Positions 17,420 to 25,600 of a DNA stretch of 64,000 nucleotides are shown in pieces. Position 1 is the first letter of the stretch. Each line of letters begins with the position of its first letter. A program made the translations under genes and the position numbers. A model generated the notes under the pieces. The model had not been told where the DNA came from. It saw only the letters and a program-made list of their open reading frames with translations, and did no database searches. Location of the stretch: positions 186,001-250,000 of the forward strand of contig NZ_QMFY01000001.1 of assembly GCF_003286915.1 (NCBI RefSeq). Direction: 5' to 3'. This DNA is from Pseudochryseolinea flava. Its GTDB lineage: Bacteria > Bacteroidota > Bacteroidia > Cytophagales > Cyclobacteriaceae.

Positions 17420-18556
17420 CTACTTGCTACGAAATTCCGACGGTGTGAGCCCTGTGATTTTCTTGAAAGCCGTGTTGAAAGAAGATTTCGACATGTAGCC
17501 TACTTGCTCCGCGATCTCCTCAACTTTGATATTGGGTTGTTCTTTTAATAATCGTTGCGCTTCTTGCACACGGTACTCAGCCGCCATCTCGAAAAAACTC
17601 TTCCCTAAACTTTCATTGATTACTTGTGAAAGAACATGAACCGATACACCTAATCGTTGCGCAAGATCTGGCAGCGAAAATGAAGGCTCCTTATATGGTT
17701 TATCATTCTCCATTAGCCGTTTCAGACGCTCTAATGTCGTGTCATTGATCTCGGGTTGGAGTACCGTTTTATATTTCTTTGTGGGTTCAGTAAGGGTTGG
17801 CTGCGTAAAGAAACCAGAATGTTTCATCACGTCGAAACTAGTAATATAAACCATAATCGACGAGTAGGCAGCAAAAAGATGATCACCGGTGTCGTGTGAC
17901 TTAATGAGTTTCACAATCAACACGAGTACAGACACACTGATACATTCAAACACACCCAATCGAAGGGCTCTCAGTACAGGATGCTTTGGTCGAAGCCACG
18001 ATTCTCTTCTCGCACGGAATGCTTTGATCACGGCAATCAATCCGAGTATCGCATATACCGCTAAGCTGATCAAGATTACTGTCGTCGCATGATTCGTCAC
18101 GCCATATCGGCCGTCCGTAATAAACACTTCTCTATACGGAAGTTCCGGATGATATGAGTAGATCCATGCATTGTATTTGGTATCTTCTCCGCGAAGCAGA
18201 AATTGAAGTTGCAGTATCAAATAAATGATAGGAACAATAAAATGCAACCATTGTCGACGATCCACCTTTCCATGGATTAAACTCATGGCCATGAGATAGA
18301 ATGCTGGACCGATAATCAACGCAACAGATTCGGAGAAGTCTACCAGGTAAAAACAATGGACGATGTAGCCAGTATACATCAAAAATATTTCGAGCATGCA
18401 CGCCGCCATCGACAGCAACATGATGCCATGAAAAACATTTGCTTGATTTTTTCTATTGGATGGAGAAAAGAAGAAAATAGATAAGAACACAGCCTGAACA
18501 ATGCCAAGAAAAATAAAGACTGCAAACAAGTCTATTCGATAAGATTGTTCAATCAT
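17420..18556 (-). CDS. Membrane-anchored AraC-family regulator, last gene of the pnuC operon
   Basis: 378 residues. About seven hydrophobic helices in the first ~230 residues; C-terminal AraC-type DNA-binding domain (about 275-376) with LPDLAQRLGVSVHVLSQVIN and EEIAEQVGYMSKSSFNTAF, ending GLTPSEFRSK. It starts 3 nt after the acylphosphatase stop, so it is translated as part of the pnuC-kinase-acylphosphatase operon and may regulate it. No operator was identified. Same domain layout as the regulator at 10938-12089. Confidence 0.85.
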   Translation of the reverse strand: MIEQSYRIDLFAVFIFLGIVQAVFLSIFFFSPSNRKNQANVFHGIMLLSMAACMLEIFLMYTGYIVHCFYLVDFSESVALIIGPAFYLMAMSLIHGKVDRRQWLHFIVPIIYLILQLQFLLRGEDTKYNAWIYSYHPELPYREVFITDGRYGVTNHATTVILISLAVYAILGLIAVIKAFRARRESWLRPKHPVLRALRLGVFECISVSVLVLIVKLIKSHDTGDHLFAAYSSIMVYITSFDVMKHSGFFTQPTLTEPTKKYKTVLQPEINDTTLERLKRLMENDKPYKEPSFSLPDLAQRLGVSVHVLSQVINESLGKSFFEMAAEYRVQEAQRLLKEQPNIKVEEIAEQVGYMSKSSFNTAFKKITGLTPSEFRSK

Positions 18557-18559
18557 ACG

Positions 18560-18832
18560 TTATCTTCTCACTTCGAAATTTTTAAATCCAGTTAGTGAAG
18601 CTTCGATTATATCGACAGCATTGACGTTGGCCATACGTGGACCTTGTTTACACCACGAAACAAACTGCTGCAATACGGCATCGTCACCCTCGACTTCGAT
18701 ATACACGCTGCCGTCATCTTCGTTTCTCACGAATCCTGTAAGCGCAAGTTGATCTGCAATTTCCTTGGTCGAAGCGCGGTAGAACACGCCTTGCACTTTT
18801 CCTGAGACTTTGATAATAAGATGTTTCTGCAT
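18560..18832 (-). CDS. acyP: Acylphosphatase
   Basis: 90-residue enzyme that hydrolyses acyl phosphates such as acetyl phosphate or 1,3-bisphosphoglycerate in the cytosol. All family signatures are visible: GKVQGVFYRAST with the phosphate-binding Arg19, and GFVRNEDDGSV with the catalytic Asn37. Length is typical. It is sandwiched in an operon, 2 nt after the riboside kinase and 3 nt before the AraC-type regulator. Confidence 0.95.
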   Translation of the reverse strand: MQKHLIIKVSGKVQGVFYRASTKEIADQLALTGFVRNEDDGSVYIEVEGDDAVLQQFVSWCKQGPRMANVNAVDIIEASLTGFKNFEVRR

Positions 18833-18834
18833 GG

Positions 18835-19359
18835 CTACCGTTTCGGATGGATGTTCAGATTTCGTTTGATCCAGTTTACGATTACGTCTTCACGTTCGCG
18901 AAAGTCACCCTGCAACAAGGTGTAAGCAATGTTTCGTTTTTCCAACGCCGATTTAAAGATAGCAAACATCTCCTCACGTTTATGCCCTAAGTCGCGCAGA
19001 CCATCGGCTACCCATGGAACATCGATGTCCATTAGAAAATAATGATCATACGACATTTCCGCTTCCAACTTGTAAAGGATTTCAGGAACGACCTGAAGAT
19101 AATATTGCGCGTAAATTTGTGTGGTGATCACATCTGTATCACAAAACAGTATTTCATTCGCTGAAGAAAGTTTATCATTGATTCTCTCCGCGTGCGCTAC
19201 GCCGATGTTGATAATATCTTGCTCAGAAAAATCGTTCGTGATCAGCATTTCTCTGGCTACTTCAGGAACGAAAGTGGTTTCAAAACGATGCGCAAGATTA
19301 ATTGCAAGTGTGGATTTACCTGTGCTCTCCGGGCCGTACAAACAGATTTTTTTTATCAT
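18835..19359 (-). CDS. Nicotinamide riboside kinase (NadR C-terminal-like ATPase)
   Basis: 174 residues. P-loop GPESTGKST (about residues 9-17) and the DVPWVADGLRDLG segment match the kinase domain of NadR, which phosphorylates nicotinamide riboside to NMN. The NMN adenylyltransferase and HTH domains of full NadR are absent, so this is a kinase-only version. It overlaps the end of pnuC by 4 nt (ATGA), a classic coupling, which supports the assignment: PnuC imports the riboside and the kinase traps it. Confidence 0.85.
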   Translation of the reverse strand: MIKKICLYGPESTGKSTLAINLAHRFETTFVPEVAREMLITNDFSEQDIINIGVAHAERINDKLSSANEILFCDTDVITTQIYAQYYLQVVPEILYKLEAEMSYDHYFLMDIDVPWVADGLRDLGHKREEMFAIFKSALEKRNIAYTLLQGDFREREDVIVNWIKRNLNIHPKR

Positions 19360-20021
19360 GCTCGCACTTTTTTATAGTCGTTGTGTTCTCGAATCCAATT
19401 GAGCAGTCCATACGATGCGAGGAAACAGAACACGAGGTATTCGAGCCCAAGGAATTTGACATCTTTAGAAAAGTATAATACCGTCGCAACAATATCAACG
19501 GCGATCCACATGATCCACGATTCAATTTTCTTTTGAATCATGAGAAAGGTGGCAAAAATACTCACGACCATCACGAAGGAGTCGGCGTATGGGAACGCGG
19601 TAGGTTCTTTGAAGATTTCAGGAAATAATCGATTGAGATTTTCGGCAAACATTCCGAGTACTACCGTGCCGATAGCCGATCCAATGGCGATCAACAATAG
19701 ATCGCGTTTATTCATGTAGCTTATTTTCAGTTCGTGTTTTTGATCTTCTTCCTCCGGTGCAGGATGTGCCCATCGCCACCATCCGATCACGTTGGTAATC
19801 AGGAAAAACACCTGAAGAAACATATCCGGATACAATTGTATTTGATAGAACAGGAAGAAAAGCAGAACGACATTAATGACACCGATAGCCCAATTCCAGA
19901 TGTTCGCGCGCGCCGACAACCATACGGCTACTGCTCCGGCGATGGTTCCAAAGAATTCGAGGTAGCTCATGGGATACCCCCAAACAGTAAAAAAGATGTG
20001 ATCGATGTCGAAGAAGCTCAT
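19356..20021 (-). CDS. pnuC: Nicotinamide riboside transporter PnuC
   Basis: 221-residue inner-membrane protein with about seven hydrophobic helices. Family motifs include WNWAIGVINV and NVIGWWRWAHP. PnuC proteins carry out facilitated diffusion of nicotinamide riboside, driven by phosphorylation inside the cell. First gene of the operon pnuC-kinase-acyP-araC. Cys or His motifs for other vitamins were not seen, and the downstream kinase supports nicotinamide riboside rather than thiamine or riboflavin. Confidence 0.9.
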   Translation of the reverse strand: MSFFDIDHIFFTVWGYPMSYLEFFGTIAGAVAVWLSARANIWNWAIGVINVVLLFFLFYQIQLYPDMFLQVFFLITNVIGWWRWAHPAPEEEDQKHELKISYMNKRDLLLIAIGSAIGTVVLGMFAENLNRLFPEIFKEPTAFPYADSFVMVVSIFATFLMIQKKIESWIMWIAVDIVATVLYFSKDVKFLGLEYLVFCFLASYGLLNWIREHNDYKKVRA

Positions 20022-20053
20022 AAAAACAGGTTATCAAAGATGAGCAAAATTTG

Positions 20054-20061
20054 TATTTTTG
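20054..20061 (+). promoter_or_regulatory. Putative -7 box
   Basis: TATTTTTG fits TAnnTTTG and lies 22 nt before the ATG at 20084 of the hypothetical exported protein. Confidence 0.45.
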
Positions 20062-20083
20062 AGGTCCCCATTTGACGACTTCT

Positions 20084-20854
20084 ATGAAATATCTCCTTGC
20101 AGCACTCCTGCTGACCAATTCGTTACTGCAAATAACCGTCACAATCTCGGTCGCGCAAAAGAACGAGCCTCTAGTACATATGGGCCTCAACGCTCCATGG
20201 CAAAAAGGTAAAATCACATTACTAAACGGCGATATTCTTTTGGGGAAGATCCGTTACAACGATAATCAGCAAATTGTTTCTTTCCGATCCATCGTTGATG
20301 GTGAAGAAATAATGCACTCTTTCCGGACCAAAGATGTGATCTCTATGGTTCTTCTGGACAGTGTAACGAAAGAGAACAGACATTTTTTATGCCTTCAATT
20401 TAATCCTCGTGATAAAGAGGAGTTCAATGGAAATTTTGACGCCAAAGTACTCGTATCGTTTTTTGAAGTTCATTATGAAGGAAAAAAATTCGCAGTAGTG
20501 TCTCACATCAACGCTATAGAAGCTCAGCAACGTTACAACACTACCTCTTACGGTCCTGGTACGGCGCCGACAATAACTAACTCCTACATGCTAATAGAAC
20601 AGCAAGAGTACATTTTCTTCGTCGATGAAGATGGCATCTTCGATCGCTATGTATCGATTAAAAAGCGTTCGATTGATGACAGAAAAGCAAAAACGAAAAG
20701 CTATGCACGCGAATTTAATATACTCGAAAAATATCTCGGAAACGATTGGCCGGTACTGAAAGAAATGGCCAAACAAAATGACCAAAATTTAAAAACATTG
20801 GAAAGTCTGAAGTGGCTCCTAGCGGAATACGATAAGATCTTACAAAGTCGCTAA
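20084..20854 (+). CDS. Hypothetical exported protein (256 aa)
   Basis: Not recognised. Signal peptide (MKYLLAALLLTNSLLQ, ending near VAQK), then a beta-rich segment with GKITLLNGDILLGKIRY, a pattern seen in small SH3-like barrels, and a charged helical C-terminus. I use the ATG at 20084 rather than an in-frame TTG at 20072, because the signal peptide starts there. Its stop codon overlaps that of the convergent aldehyde dehydrogenase by 4 bp (20851-20854). Confidence 0.7.
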   Translation: MKYLLAALLLTNSLLQITVTISVAQKNEPLVHMGLNAPWQKGKITLLNGDILLGKIRYNDNQQIVSFRSIVDGEEIMHSFRTKDVISMVLLDSVTKENRHFLCLQFNPRDKEEFNGNFDAKVLVSFFEVHYEGKKFAVVSHINAIEAQQRYNTTSYGPGTAPTITNSYMLIEQQEYIFFVDEDGIFDRYVSIKKRSIDDRKAKTKSYAREFNILEKYLGNDWPVLKEMAKQNDQNLKTLESLKWLLAEYDKILQSR

Positions 20855-22293
20855 AGCTTAATACAAACGTTCTTCGTGTCTGTAAAAAATTTCAGAGCGT
20901 CCCATCCACCTTCCCTTCCAACACCCGATTGTTTCATACCACCGAAAGGCGTACGCAGGTCACGGAAGAGCCAACAATTTACCCAGATGATTCCACTCTT
21001 CACCTTTGAAGAGATTCGGTGCGCGCGTTTTAAATTCTCTGTCCAAATTGTTGCCGATAGCCCATACGTTGTACTGTTTGCATACTGTAACACTTCATCT
21101 TCTGTGTCAAATGGCATAATGGTAACCACAGGACCGAAAATCTCTTCCTGATTTGTTCGGCAGTCATGTTTCAACCCAACGATTACAGTGGGCTCTACAA
21201 AAAATCCATCCGCACATCGCCCTCCAACGTGAACTTGGTTTCCGCCCGTCAAAATTTTTCCACCTTCTGTTGTCGCAAGATTTACATACGAGAGAACTTT
21301 CTTCATGTGTACTTCTGAAACAAGTGCACCAAGCTTTGTCATTTCATCCAACGGATCGCCAACCGTGAGCATTTTTGTTCGTTTCACAAATTCATCAACA
21401 AACTTTTCGTATAACGGCCGCTCCACAAAAATGCGCGAGCCACACAAACAAATTTCGCCCTGATTAGAAAAAGATGATTGCAACGAAACCGCAATGGCGT
21501 TTTCAAAGTCACAATCCGCGAAGATGATATTCGGATTCTTCCCGCCGAGTTCTAATGAAAGCTTCTTGAACATCGGCGCAGCGGTCGCGGCAATTTTCTT
21601 TCCTGTAACCGTTCCCCCTGTAAATGATATTGCATTCACGTCGGGATGCTCAACAATAGCTTGCCCGGCTTTTGCACCTAGACCATGAATTATATTCAGC
21701 ACGCCTGCAGGCAACCCTGCTTCCATGCACAACGAAGAAAACAAAAACGCTGTCATGGGCGTGAGCTCAGAAGGTTTCGCTACAACGGTACATCCAGACG
21801 CCAATGCTGGCGCAATTTTCCACGTAAACAAATACAGTGGAAGATTCCACGGTGAAATGCAACCTGCAACACCCACCGGTGTGCGCGTTGTATAGTTGAT
21901 AGCATCTTCATCGGTAATGTGCGCTTCGCTTGCAAAATGAATAGATGCTGTGGCGAAGAATCGCATGTTTGCAGAGGCGCGTGGAATATCAACAACCTTC
22001 GCCAGCTTCACGGGCTTACCGTTGTCAATACTTTCCGCAAGTGCGAGCTTTTGATGATCGCGATCGATGAGGTCTGCAATTTTGTTCAGGATTAAACTTC
22101 GTTTTTCCACGGGCATAGTAGACCACGACACGAACGCCTTCTTTGCAGCAGTAACAGCACGATCTACATCTTGCGCCTCCGAATCTGGAATCTGAGCATA
22201 CACTTCTCCGGTAGCGGGATTAATGTTATCAAAATACTTTTCCGATACAGGGGGATGAAGAGCGCCCGCGATATAGTTTTGAATTTTAATCAA
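20851..22293 (-). CDS. Aldehyde dehydrogenase, probably 2-aminomuconate 6-semialdehyde dehydrogenase
   Basis: 480 residues, NAD-dependent ALDH superfamily. General base Glu248 (LSLELGG), oxyanion Asn150 (SPWNLP) and nucleophile Cys282 (QGEICLCGSR). The CLC motif and the NCWLFRDLRTPFGG signature near the C-terminus are typical of the hydroxymuconic / aminomuconic semialdehyde dehydrogenase branch (ALDH8-like). With kynureninase, KMO and 3-hydroxyanthranilate dioxygenase close by, oxidation of 2-aminomuconate semialdehyde in tryptophan catabolism is the best reading. The decarboxylase that would supply this substrate is not in the window. Substrate is inferred; ALDH is certain. Confidence 0.88.
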   Translation of the reverse strand: MIKIQNYIAGALHPPVSEKYFDNINPATGEVYAQIPDSEAQDVDRAVTAAKKAFVSWSTMPVEKRSLILNKIADLIDRDHQKLALAESIDNGKPVKLAKVVDIPRASANMRFFATASIHFASEAHITDEDAINYTTRTPVGVAGCISPWNLPLYLFTWKIAPALASGCTVVAKPSELTPMTAFLFSSLCMEAGLPAGVLNIIHGLGAKAGQAIVEHPDVNAISFTGGTVTGKKIAATAAPMFKKLSLELGGKNPNIIFADCDFENAIAVSLQSSFSNQGEICLCGSRIFVERPLYEKFVDEFVKRTKMLTVGDPLDEMTKLGALVSEVHMKKVLSYVNLATTEGGKILTGGNQVHVGGRCADGFFVEPTVIVGLKHDCRTNQEEIFGPVVTIMPFDTEDEVLQYANSTTYGLSATIWTENLKRAHRISSKVKSGIIWVNCWLFRDLRTPFGGMKQSGVGREGGWDALKFFTDTKNVCIKL

Positions 22294-22323
22294 AGGAATT
22301 GTTTTTACATTTTGACTAGCACG

Positions 22324-23109
22324 CTACAAAGTTCCGGTTCTTCCGCCATCGACAGGAACATTTATGCCGTTGATATATCCCGCTGCCGGCGTCGCAAGAA
22401 ATGCTACCGCTGCAGCAACTTCATAGGCATCCGAAATTCTCCCCGCAGGTATTTCACGAACCATTTCTTCCTTCACTTCATCGTATGACTTTCCTGATTG
22501 CTCAGCTTTGTTTCTGATAATGGCTTCTAAGCGCGATGTCATCGTAGCTCCAGGCAATACATTATTTACGGTAATGCCATAGGGCGCGAGTTCTACCGAC
22601 AGCGTCTTCGACCAATTTGCAACCGCGCCGCGTATTGTGTTCGAAACGCCGAGGCCGCGAATAGGAATTTTCACTGAAGTAGAAATAATATTAATGATCC
22701 GCCCGTAGCGTTCGTTCTTCATTCCAGGTGTAAAGGTTTGCGCTAAAATTTGATTGCATAATAAATGACTCGCAAACGCTTTGATAAAATCCTCAGGATG
22801 TGCATCGATGGCTAAGCCGCCAGGAGGACCTCCGGTATTATTCACCAAAATATTCACTGGCCATTTCGCCGCATAAGCAGCCGACACCTTCTTAAGTTGT
22901 TCGGGCTCGCTAAAGTCAGCCACGAAATAATCATGCTTTTGTCCTGAATATACTTGCAGCTCTTTTACGGCAGCTTTCAATTTTTCTTCATTACGCGCAA
23001 CGAGCGTAACGTGCGCACCGAGCAGCGCCAATTCTATTGCGGAAGCTTTTCCAATACCTTGTGTGCTTCCACAAACGACGGCGCGCTTACCATTCAAATC
23101 AAGATTCAT
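22324..23109 (-). CDS. Atypical short-chain dehydrogenase/reductase in the kynurenine cluster
   Basis: 261 residues. Rossmann fold with the cofactor motif GSTQGIGKA (about 14-22) and NNTGGPPGG (about 90-98). The usual catalytic Ser-Tyr-Lys triad is incomplete: Ser143 is present, but position 156 is Ser instead of Tyr and position 160 is Arg instead of Lys (GVSNTIRGAV). It may therefore bind cofactor without classical SDR chemistry, or use other residues. Start is the ATG at 23109; a TTG four codons upstream was rejected. It precedes the aldehyde dehydrogenase by 30 nt and is probably co-transcribed with it. The substrate is unknown. Confidence 0.85.
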   Translation of the reverse strand: MNLDLNGKRAVVCGSTQGIGKASAIELALLGAHVTLVARNEEKLKAAVKELQVYSGQKHDYFVADFSEPEQLKKVSAAYAAKWPVNILVNNTGGPPGGLAIDAHPEDFIKAFASHLLCNQILAQTFTPGMKNERYGRIINIISTSVKIPIRGLGVSNTIRGAVANWSKTLSVELAPYGITVNNVLPGATMTSRLEAIIRNKAEQSGKSYDEVKEEMVREIPAGRISDAYEVAAAVAFLATPAAGYINGINVPVDGGRTGTL

Positions 23110-23114
23110 ATTCC

Positions 23115-23156
23115 GATCCAATAAATTCTTTAGTAATTTTAATGAATTATTGGATC
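23115..23156. promoter_or_regulatory. Inverted repeat in the divergent kynurenine promoter region (putative operator)
   Basis: GATCCAATAAATTC (23115-23128) and GAATTATTGGATC (23144-23156) are complementary but for one extra A, with a 15-nt AT-rich spacer. It lies in the 92-bp gap between the divergent SDR and dioxygenase genes, where a shared regulator of both arms would bind. No T run follows, and it is next to starts rather than stops, so a terminator is unlikely. Confidence 0.6.
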
Positions 23157-23201
23157 AATCAATAGCGTGATGGTACGCTGTTCACTTAACAAATTAAAGC
23201 C

Positions 23202-23732
23202 ATGCCTGTAAGAAGACCTTTCAATCTTAAGCAGTGGATCCAGGATAATCGCGATCTGCTGAAACCTCCCGTTGGCAATAAGAATCTCTATGCCGATGCT
23301 GGAGATTATATTGTCATGATCGTTGGCGGGCCAAATGCGCGAAAGGATTTTCACTTCAATGAGACAGAAGAACTGTTCTTCCAGCTAGAAGGTGACATCA
23401 ATGTAAGGATACAAGAAGACGGCAAACCTGTTGATATTCCGATTCGCGAAGGTGAAATGTTCTTACTCCCGGCGCGCGTGCCTCATCGTCCAGAGCGACC
23501 AGCAAACACGGTTGGTTTGGTGATTGAAACAAAACGCCCAGAACAAGATGTTGAAGATGGATTAATTTGGTATTGTGAAAACTGTAATCACAAACTTCAT
23601 GAATACCGGTTCCACCTTGATAATATTGAAAAAGACTTCTTGCCAAGGTTCCGCGAATTTTATGGCTCCAAGGAATTTCGGACCTGCAAGCAGTGCGGCA
23701 CGGTGATGGAAGCTGACCCTCGCTTCATTTAG
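23202..23732 (+). CDS. nbaC: 3-hydroxyanthranilate 3,4-dioxygenase
   Basis: 176-residue cupin enzyme that opens 3-hydroxyanthranilate to 2-amino-3-carboxymuconate semialdehyde, the branch point between quinolinate/NAD synthesis and complete oxidation. Fe(II) ligands His51, Glu57 and His95 and substrate-binding Arg47 and Arg99 are all present. A C-terminal rubredoxin-like metal site Cys125/Cys128/Cys162/Cys165 marks the bacterial homodimeric type. It is the first gene of the plus-strand arm and is followed after 3 nt by the methyltransferase gene. Confidence 0.95.
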   Translation: MPVRRPFNLKQWIQDNRDLLKPPVGNKNLYADAGDYIVMIVGGPNARKDFHFNETEELFFQLEGDINVRIQEDGKPVDIPIREGEMFLLPARVPHRPERPANTVGLVIETKRPEQDVEDGLIWYCENCNHKLHEYRFHLDNIEKDFLPRFREFYGSKEFRTCKQCGTVMEADPRFI

Positions 23733-23735
23733 ATT

Positions 23736-24227
23736 ATGAGCATGCATCACCAAGGCATTGGTTATTATGAATCGCCGGTTGGAACGTTGCTGATCGAATC
23801 GCAAGACGACGCCATTACCACCGTTAACTTTTTAAAAGATATTCGACGACAACCGATTGTAACACCCGTTATAACACAGTGTATTGAAGAGCTCGATGAA
23901 TACTTTTATAAAGGGAGAAAATTCTTTACGGTGGAGATCCAACTTAACGGCACCGATTTTCAGAAACGTGTATGGAATGAACTAACGACAATACCATTTG
24001 GTACGACAACTTCCTATGAGGATATCGCGCTTCGCATTGGCGATATTAAATCTATTCGTGCGGTAGGGGTAGCGAATGGTCAAAATCCTATTGCAATAAT
24101 TGTTCCCTGCCATCGCGTGATTGGAAAAAATGGCGATCTTGTTGGCTACGGCGGTGGGATGGATAACAAAGAATGGTTGCTTCACCACGAAGGCTCACTG
24201 CTTAAACAACTTAGCCTATTTGATTGA
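23736..24227 (+). CDS. ogt: Methylated-DNA--protein-cysteine methyltransferase
   Basis: 163-residue suicidal DNA repair protein that transfers alkyl groups from O6-alkylguanine to Cys125 in the motif PCHRVIG. The wing/recognition part IPFGTTTSYEDIA and the C-terminal GYGGGMDNKEWLLHHEG are typical. Length fits Ogt/MGMT. Oddly, it lies inside the kynurenine operon: 3 nt after the dioxygenase and overlapping kynU by one base (TGATG). Nothing in the sequence suggests loss of repair activity. Confidence 0.93.
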   Translation: MSMHHQGIGYYESPVGTLLIESQDDAITTVNFLKDIRRQPIVTPVITQCIEELDEYFYKGRKFFTVEIQLNGTDFQKRVWNELTTIPFGTTTSYEDIALRIGDIKSIRAVGVANGQNPIAIIVPCHRVIGKNGDLVGYGGGMDNKEWLLHHEGSLLKQLSLFD

Positions 24228-25495
24228 TGAAATTTGAGAACGCACTACGTTTTGCAAAGTCCTTAGATCAACAAGATCCACTTCAAAAATTCCGTTCACA
24301 ATTTTTACTACCAAAAGTAAACGGTAAGACTGCAATCTATATGATCGGCAATTCATTGGGATTGCAACCGAAAGGAACGAAAAGATTCATAACAGAGGAG
24401 CTTGAAGACTGGAAGAATCTTGGCGGCGAAGGTCATCTACATGCACGAAGACCCTGGCTCTACTACCATAAATTTTCGAAGAAGGTCTTGGCTAAACTCG
24501 TGGGTGCGAAACCGACTGAAGTCGTCGCGATGAATCAGCTGACAGTTAACCTGCATTTAATGATGGTTTCGTTTTACAGACCAATTGCGTCACGGTACAA
24601 AATCATTTCTGAAGCTGGGGCTTTTTCTTCAGACCAATATGCATTCGAAACACAGATACGTTTTCATGGATTCCATCCTGATGATGCGCTTATTGAATTG
24701 CATCCGCGCGAGCATGAGGTCACACTTCGCACAGAAGACATCCTCGCTACCATATGTGAGCACGGTGATAGTGTCGCACTTGTTATACTCGGTGGTGTGC
24801 AATATTATACAGGCCAATTCTTCGATCTGAAAACCATCACGAAAGCAGCGCATGATGTTGGTGCAATCGCCGGATTTGATCTCGCTCATGCCATTGGAAA
24901 TGTGCCTTTATCACTTCATCAAGATGATGTCGACTTTGCTGTTTGGTGTAGCTACAAATATCTTAATGCTGGTCCAGGCGCGATTGCGGGTGCATTTGTC
25001 CACGAGCGCCACGCAAAAAGCAACCGTCAACGTTTTGCCGGATGGTGGGGACACAACGAAAACGAACGTTTTCAAATGCAGAAAGGATTTCACCCGATAG
25101 AAGGCGTGGATGGATGGCAAGTATCGAATGTTCCTATTTTACAAAGTGCAGCACTACTTGCCTCGCTGGATGTTTTTCAACAAACCAATATGACAGCACT
25201 CCGAAAGAAAAGCGTTCTACTAACGTCGTATTTGGAATTTCTTCTGCACGACATTGATCCTGATCATAAACAGTTTCACATTCTCACGCCAGCTGACCAT
25301 AAAGCTCGAGGATGCCAACTGTCAATTTTCATGAAACAAAATGGGAAGAAAGTTTTTAATGCATTAACAAAAGCAGGCATCATTGTCGATTGGCGAGAGC
25401 CCAACGTAATACGCGTGGCGCCTGTGCCGCTTTATAATACGTTTGTTGAAGTTTACGCATTTGCAGAAACATTGAGGAAAAGCTTGAAAGCTTAA
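24227..25495 (+). CDS. kynU: Kynureninase
   Basis: 422-residue PLP enzyme that cleaves kynurenine or 3-hydroxykynurenine to (3-hydroxy)anthranilate and alanine. Motifs: IYMIGNSLGLQPKG, GHLHARRPWL, GFDLAHAIGN with the cofactor-binding Asp, and the Schiff-base Lys244 in CSYKYLNAGPG. Start ATG overlaps the ogt stop by one base, implying translational coupling. The last codons and the stop lie within a heptamer repeat array that continues 40 bp downstream, so the C-terminal SLKA is repeat-encoded. Confidence 0.95.
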   Translation: MKFENALRFAKSLDQQDPLQKFRSQFLLPKVNGKTAIYMIGNSLGLQPKGTKRFITEELEDWKNLGGEGHLHARRPWLYYHKFSKKVLAKLVGAKPTEVVAMNQLTVNLHLMMVSFYRPIASRYKIISEAGAFSSDQYAFETQIRFHGFHPDDALIELHPREHEVTLRTEDILATICEHGDSVALVILGGVQYYTGQFFDLKTITKAAHDVGAIAGFDLAHAIGNVPLSLHQDDVDFAVWCSYKYLNAGPGAIAGAFVHERHAKSNRQRFAGWWGHNENERFQMQKGFHPIEGVDGWQVSNVPILQSAALLASLDVFQQTNMTALRKKSVLLTSYLEFLLHDIDPDHKQFHILTPADHKARGCQLSIFMKQNGKKVFNALTKAGIIVDWREPNVIRVAPVPLYNTFVEVYAFAETLRKSLKA

Positions 25496-25536
25496 AGCAG
25501 AAAGCTTAAAGCTTAAAGTTGAAAGTTGAAAGTTGA
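25481..25536. repeat. Heptamer tandem array spanning the kynU stop
   Basis: Eight consecutive 7-bp units: AGCTTGA, AAGCTTA, AAGCAGA, AAGCTTA twice, then AAGTTGA three times. The TAA stop of kynU spans the end of unit 2 and the start of unit 3, so the array begins inside the coding region. The unit differs from that at rmuC and queG but has the same period. Confidence 0.92.
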
Positions 25537-25600
25537 TGGGCGGAAAGTATAAACAATAAAAATCACATTTAACCACCTCATTCATTAACCCGTTCACATT

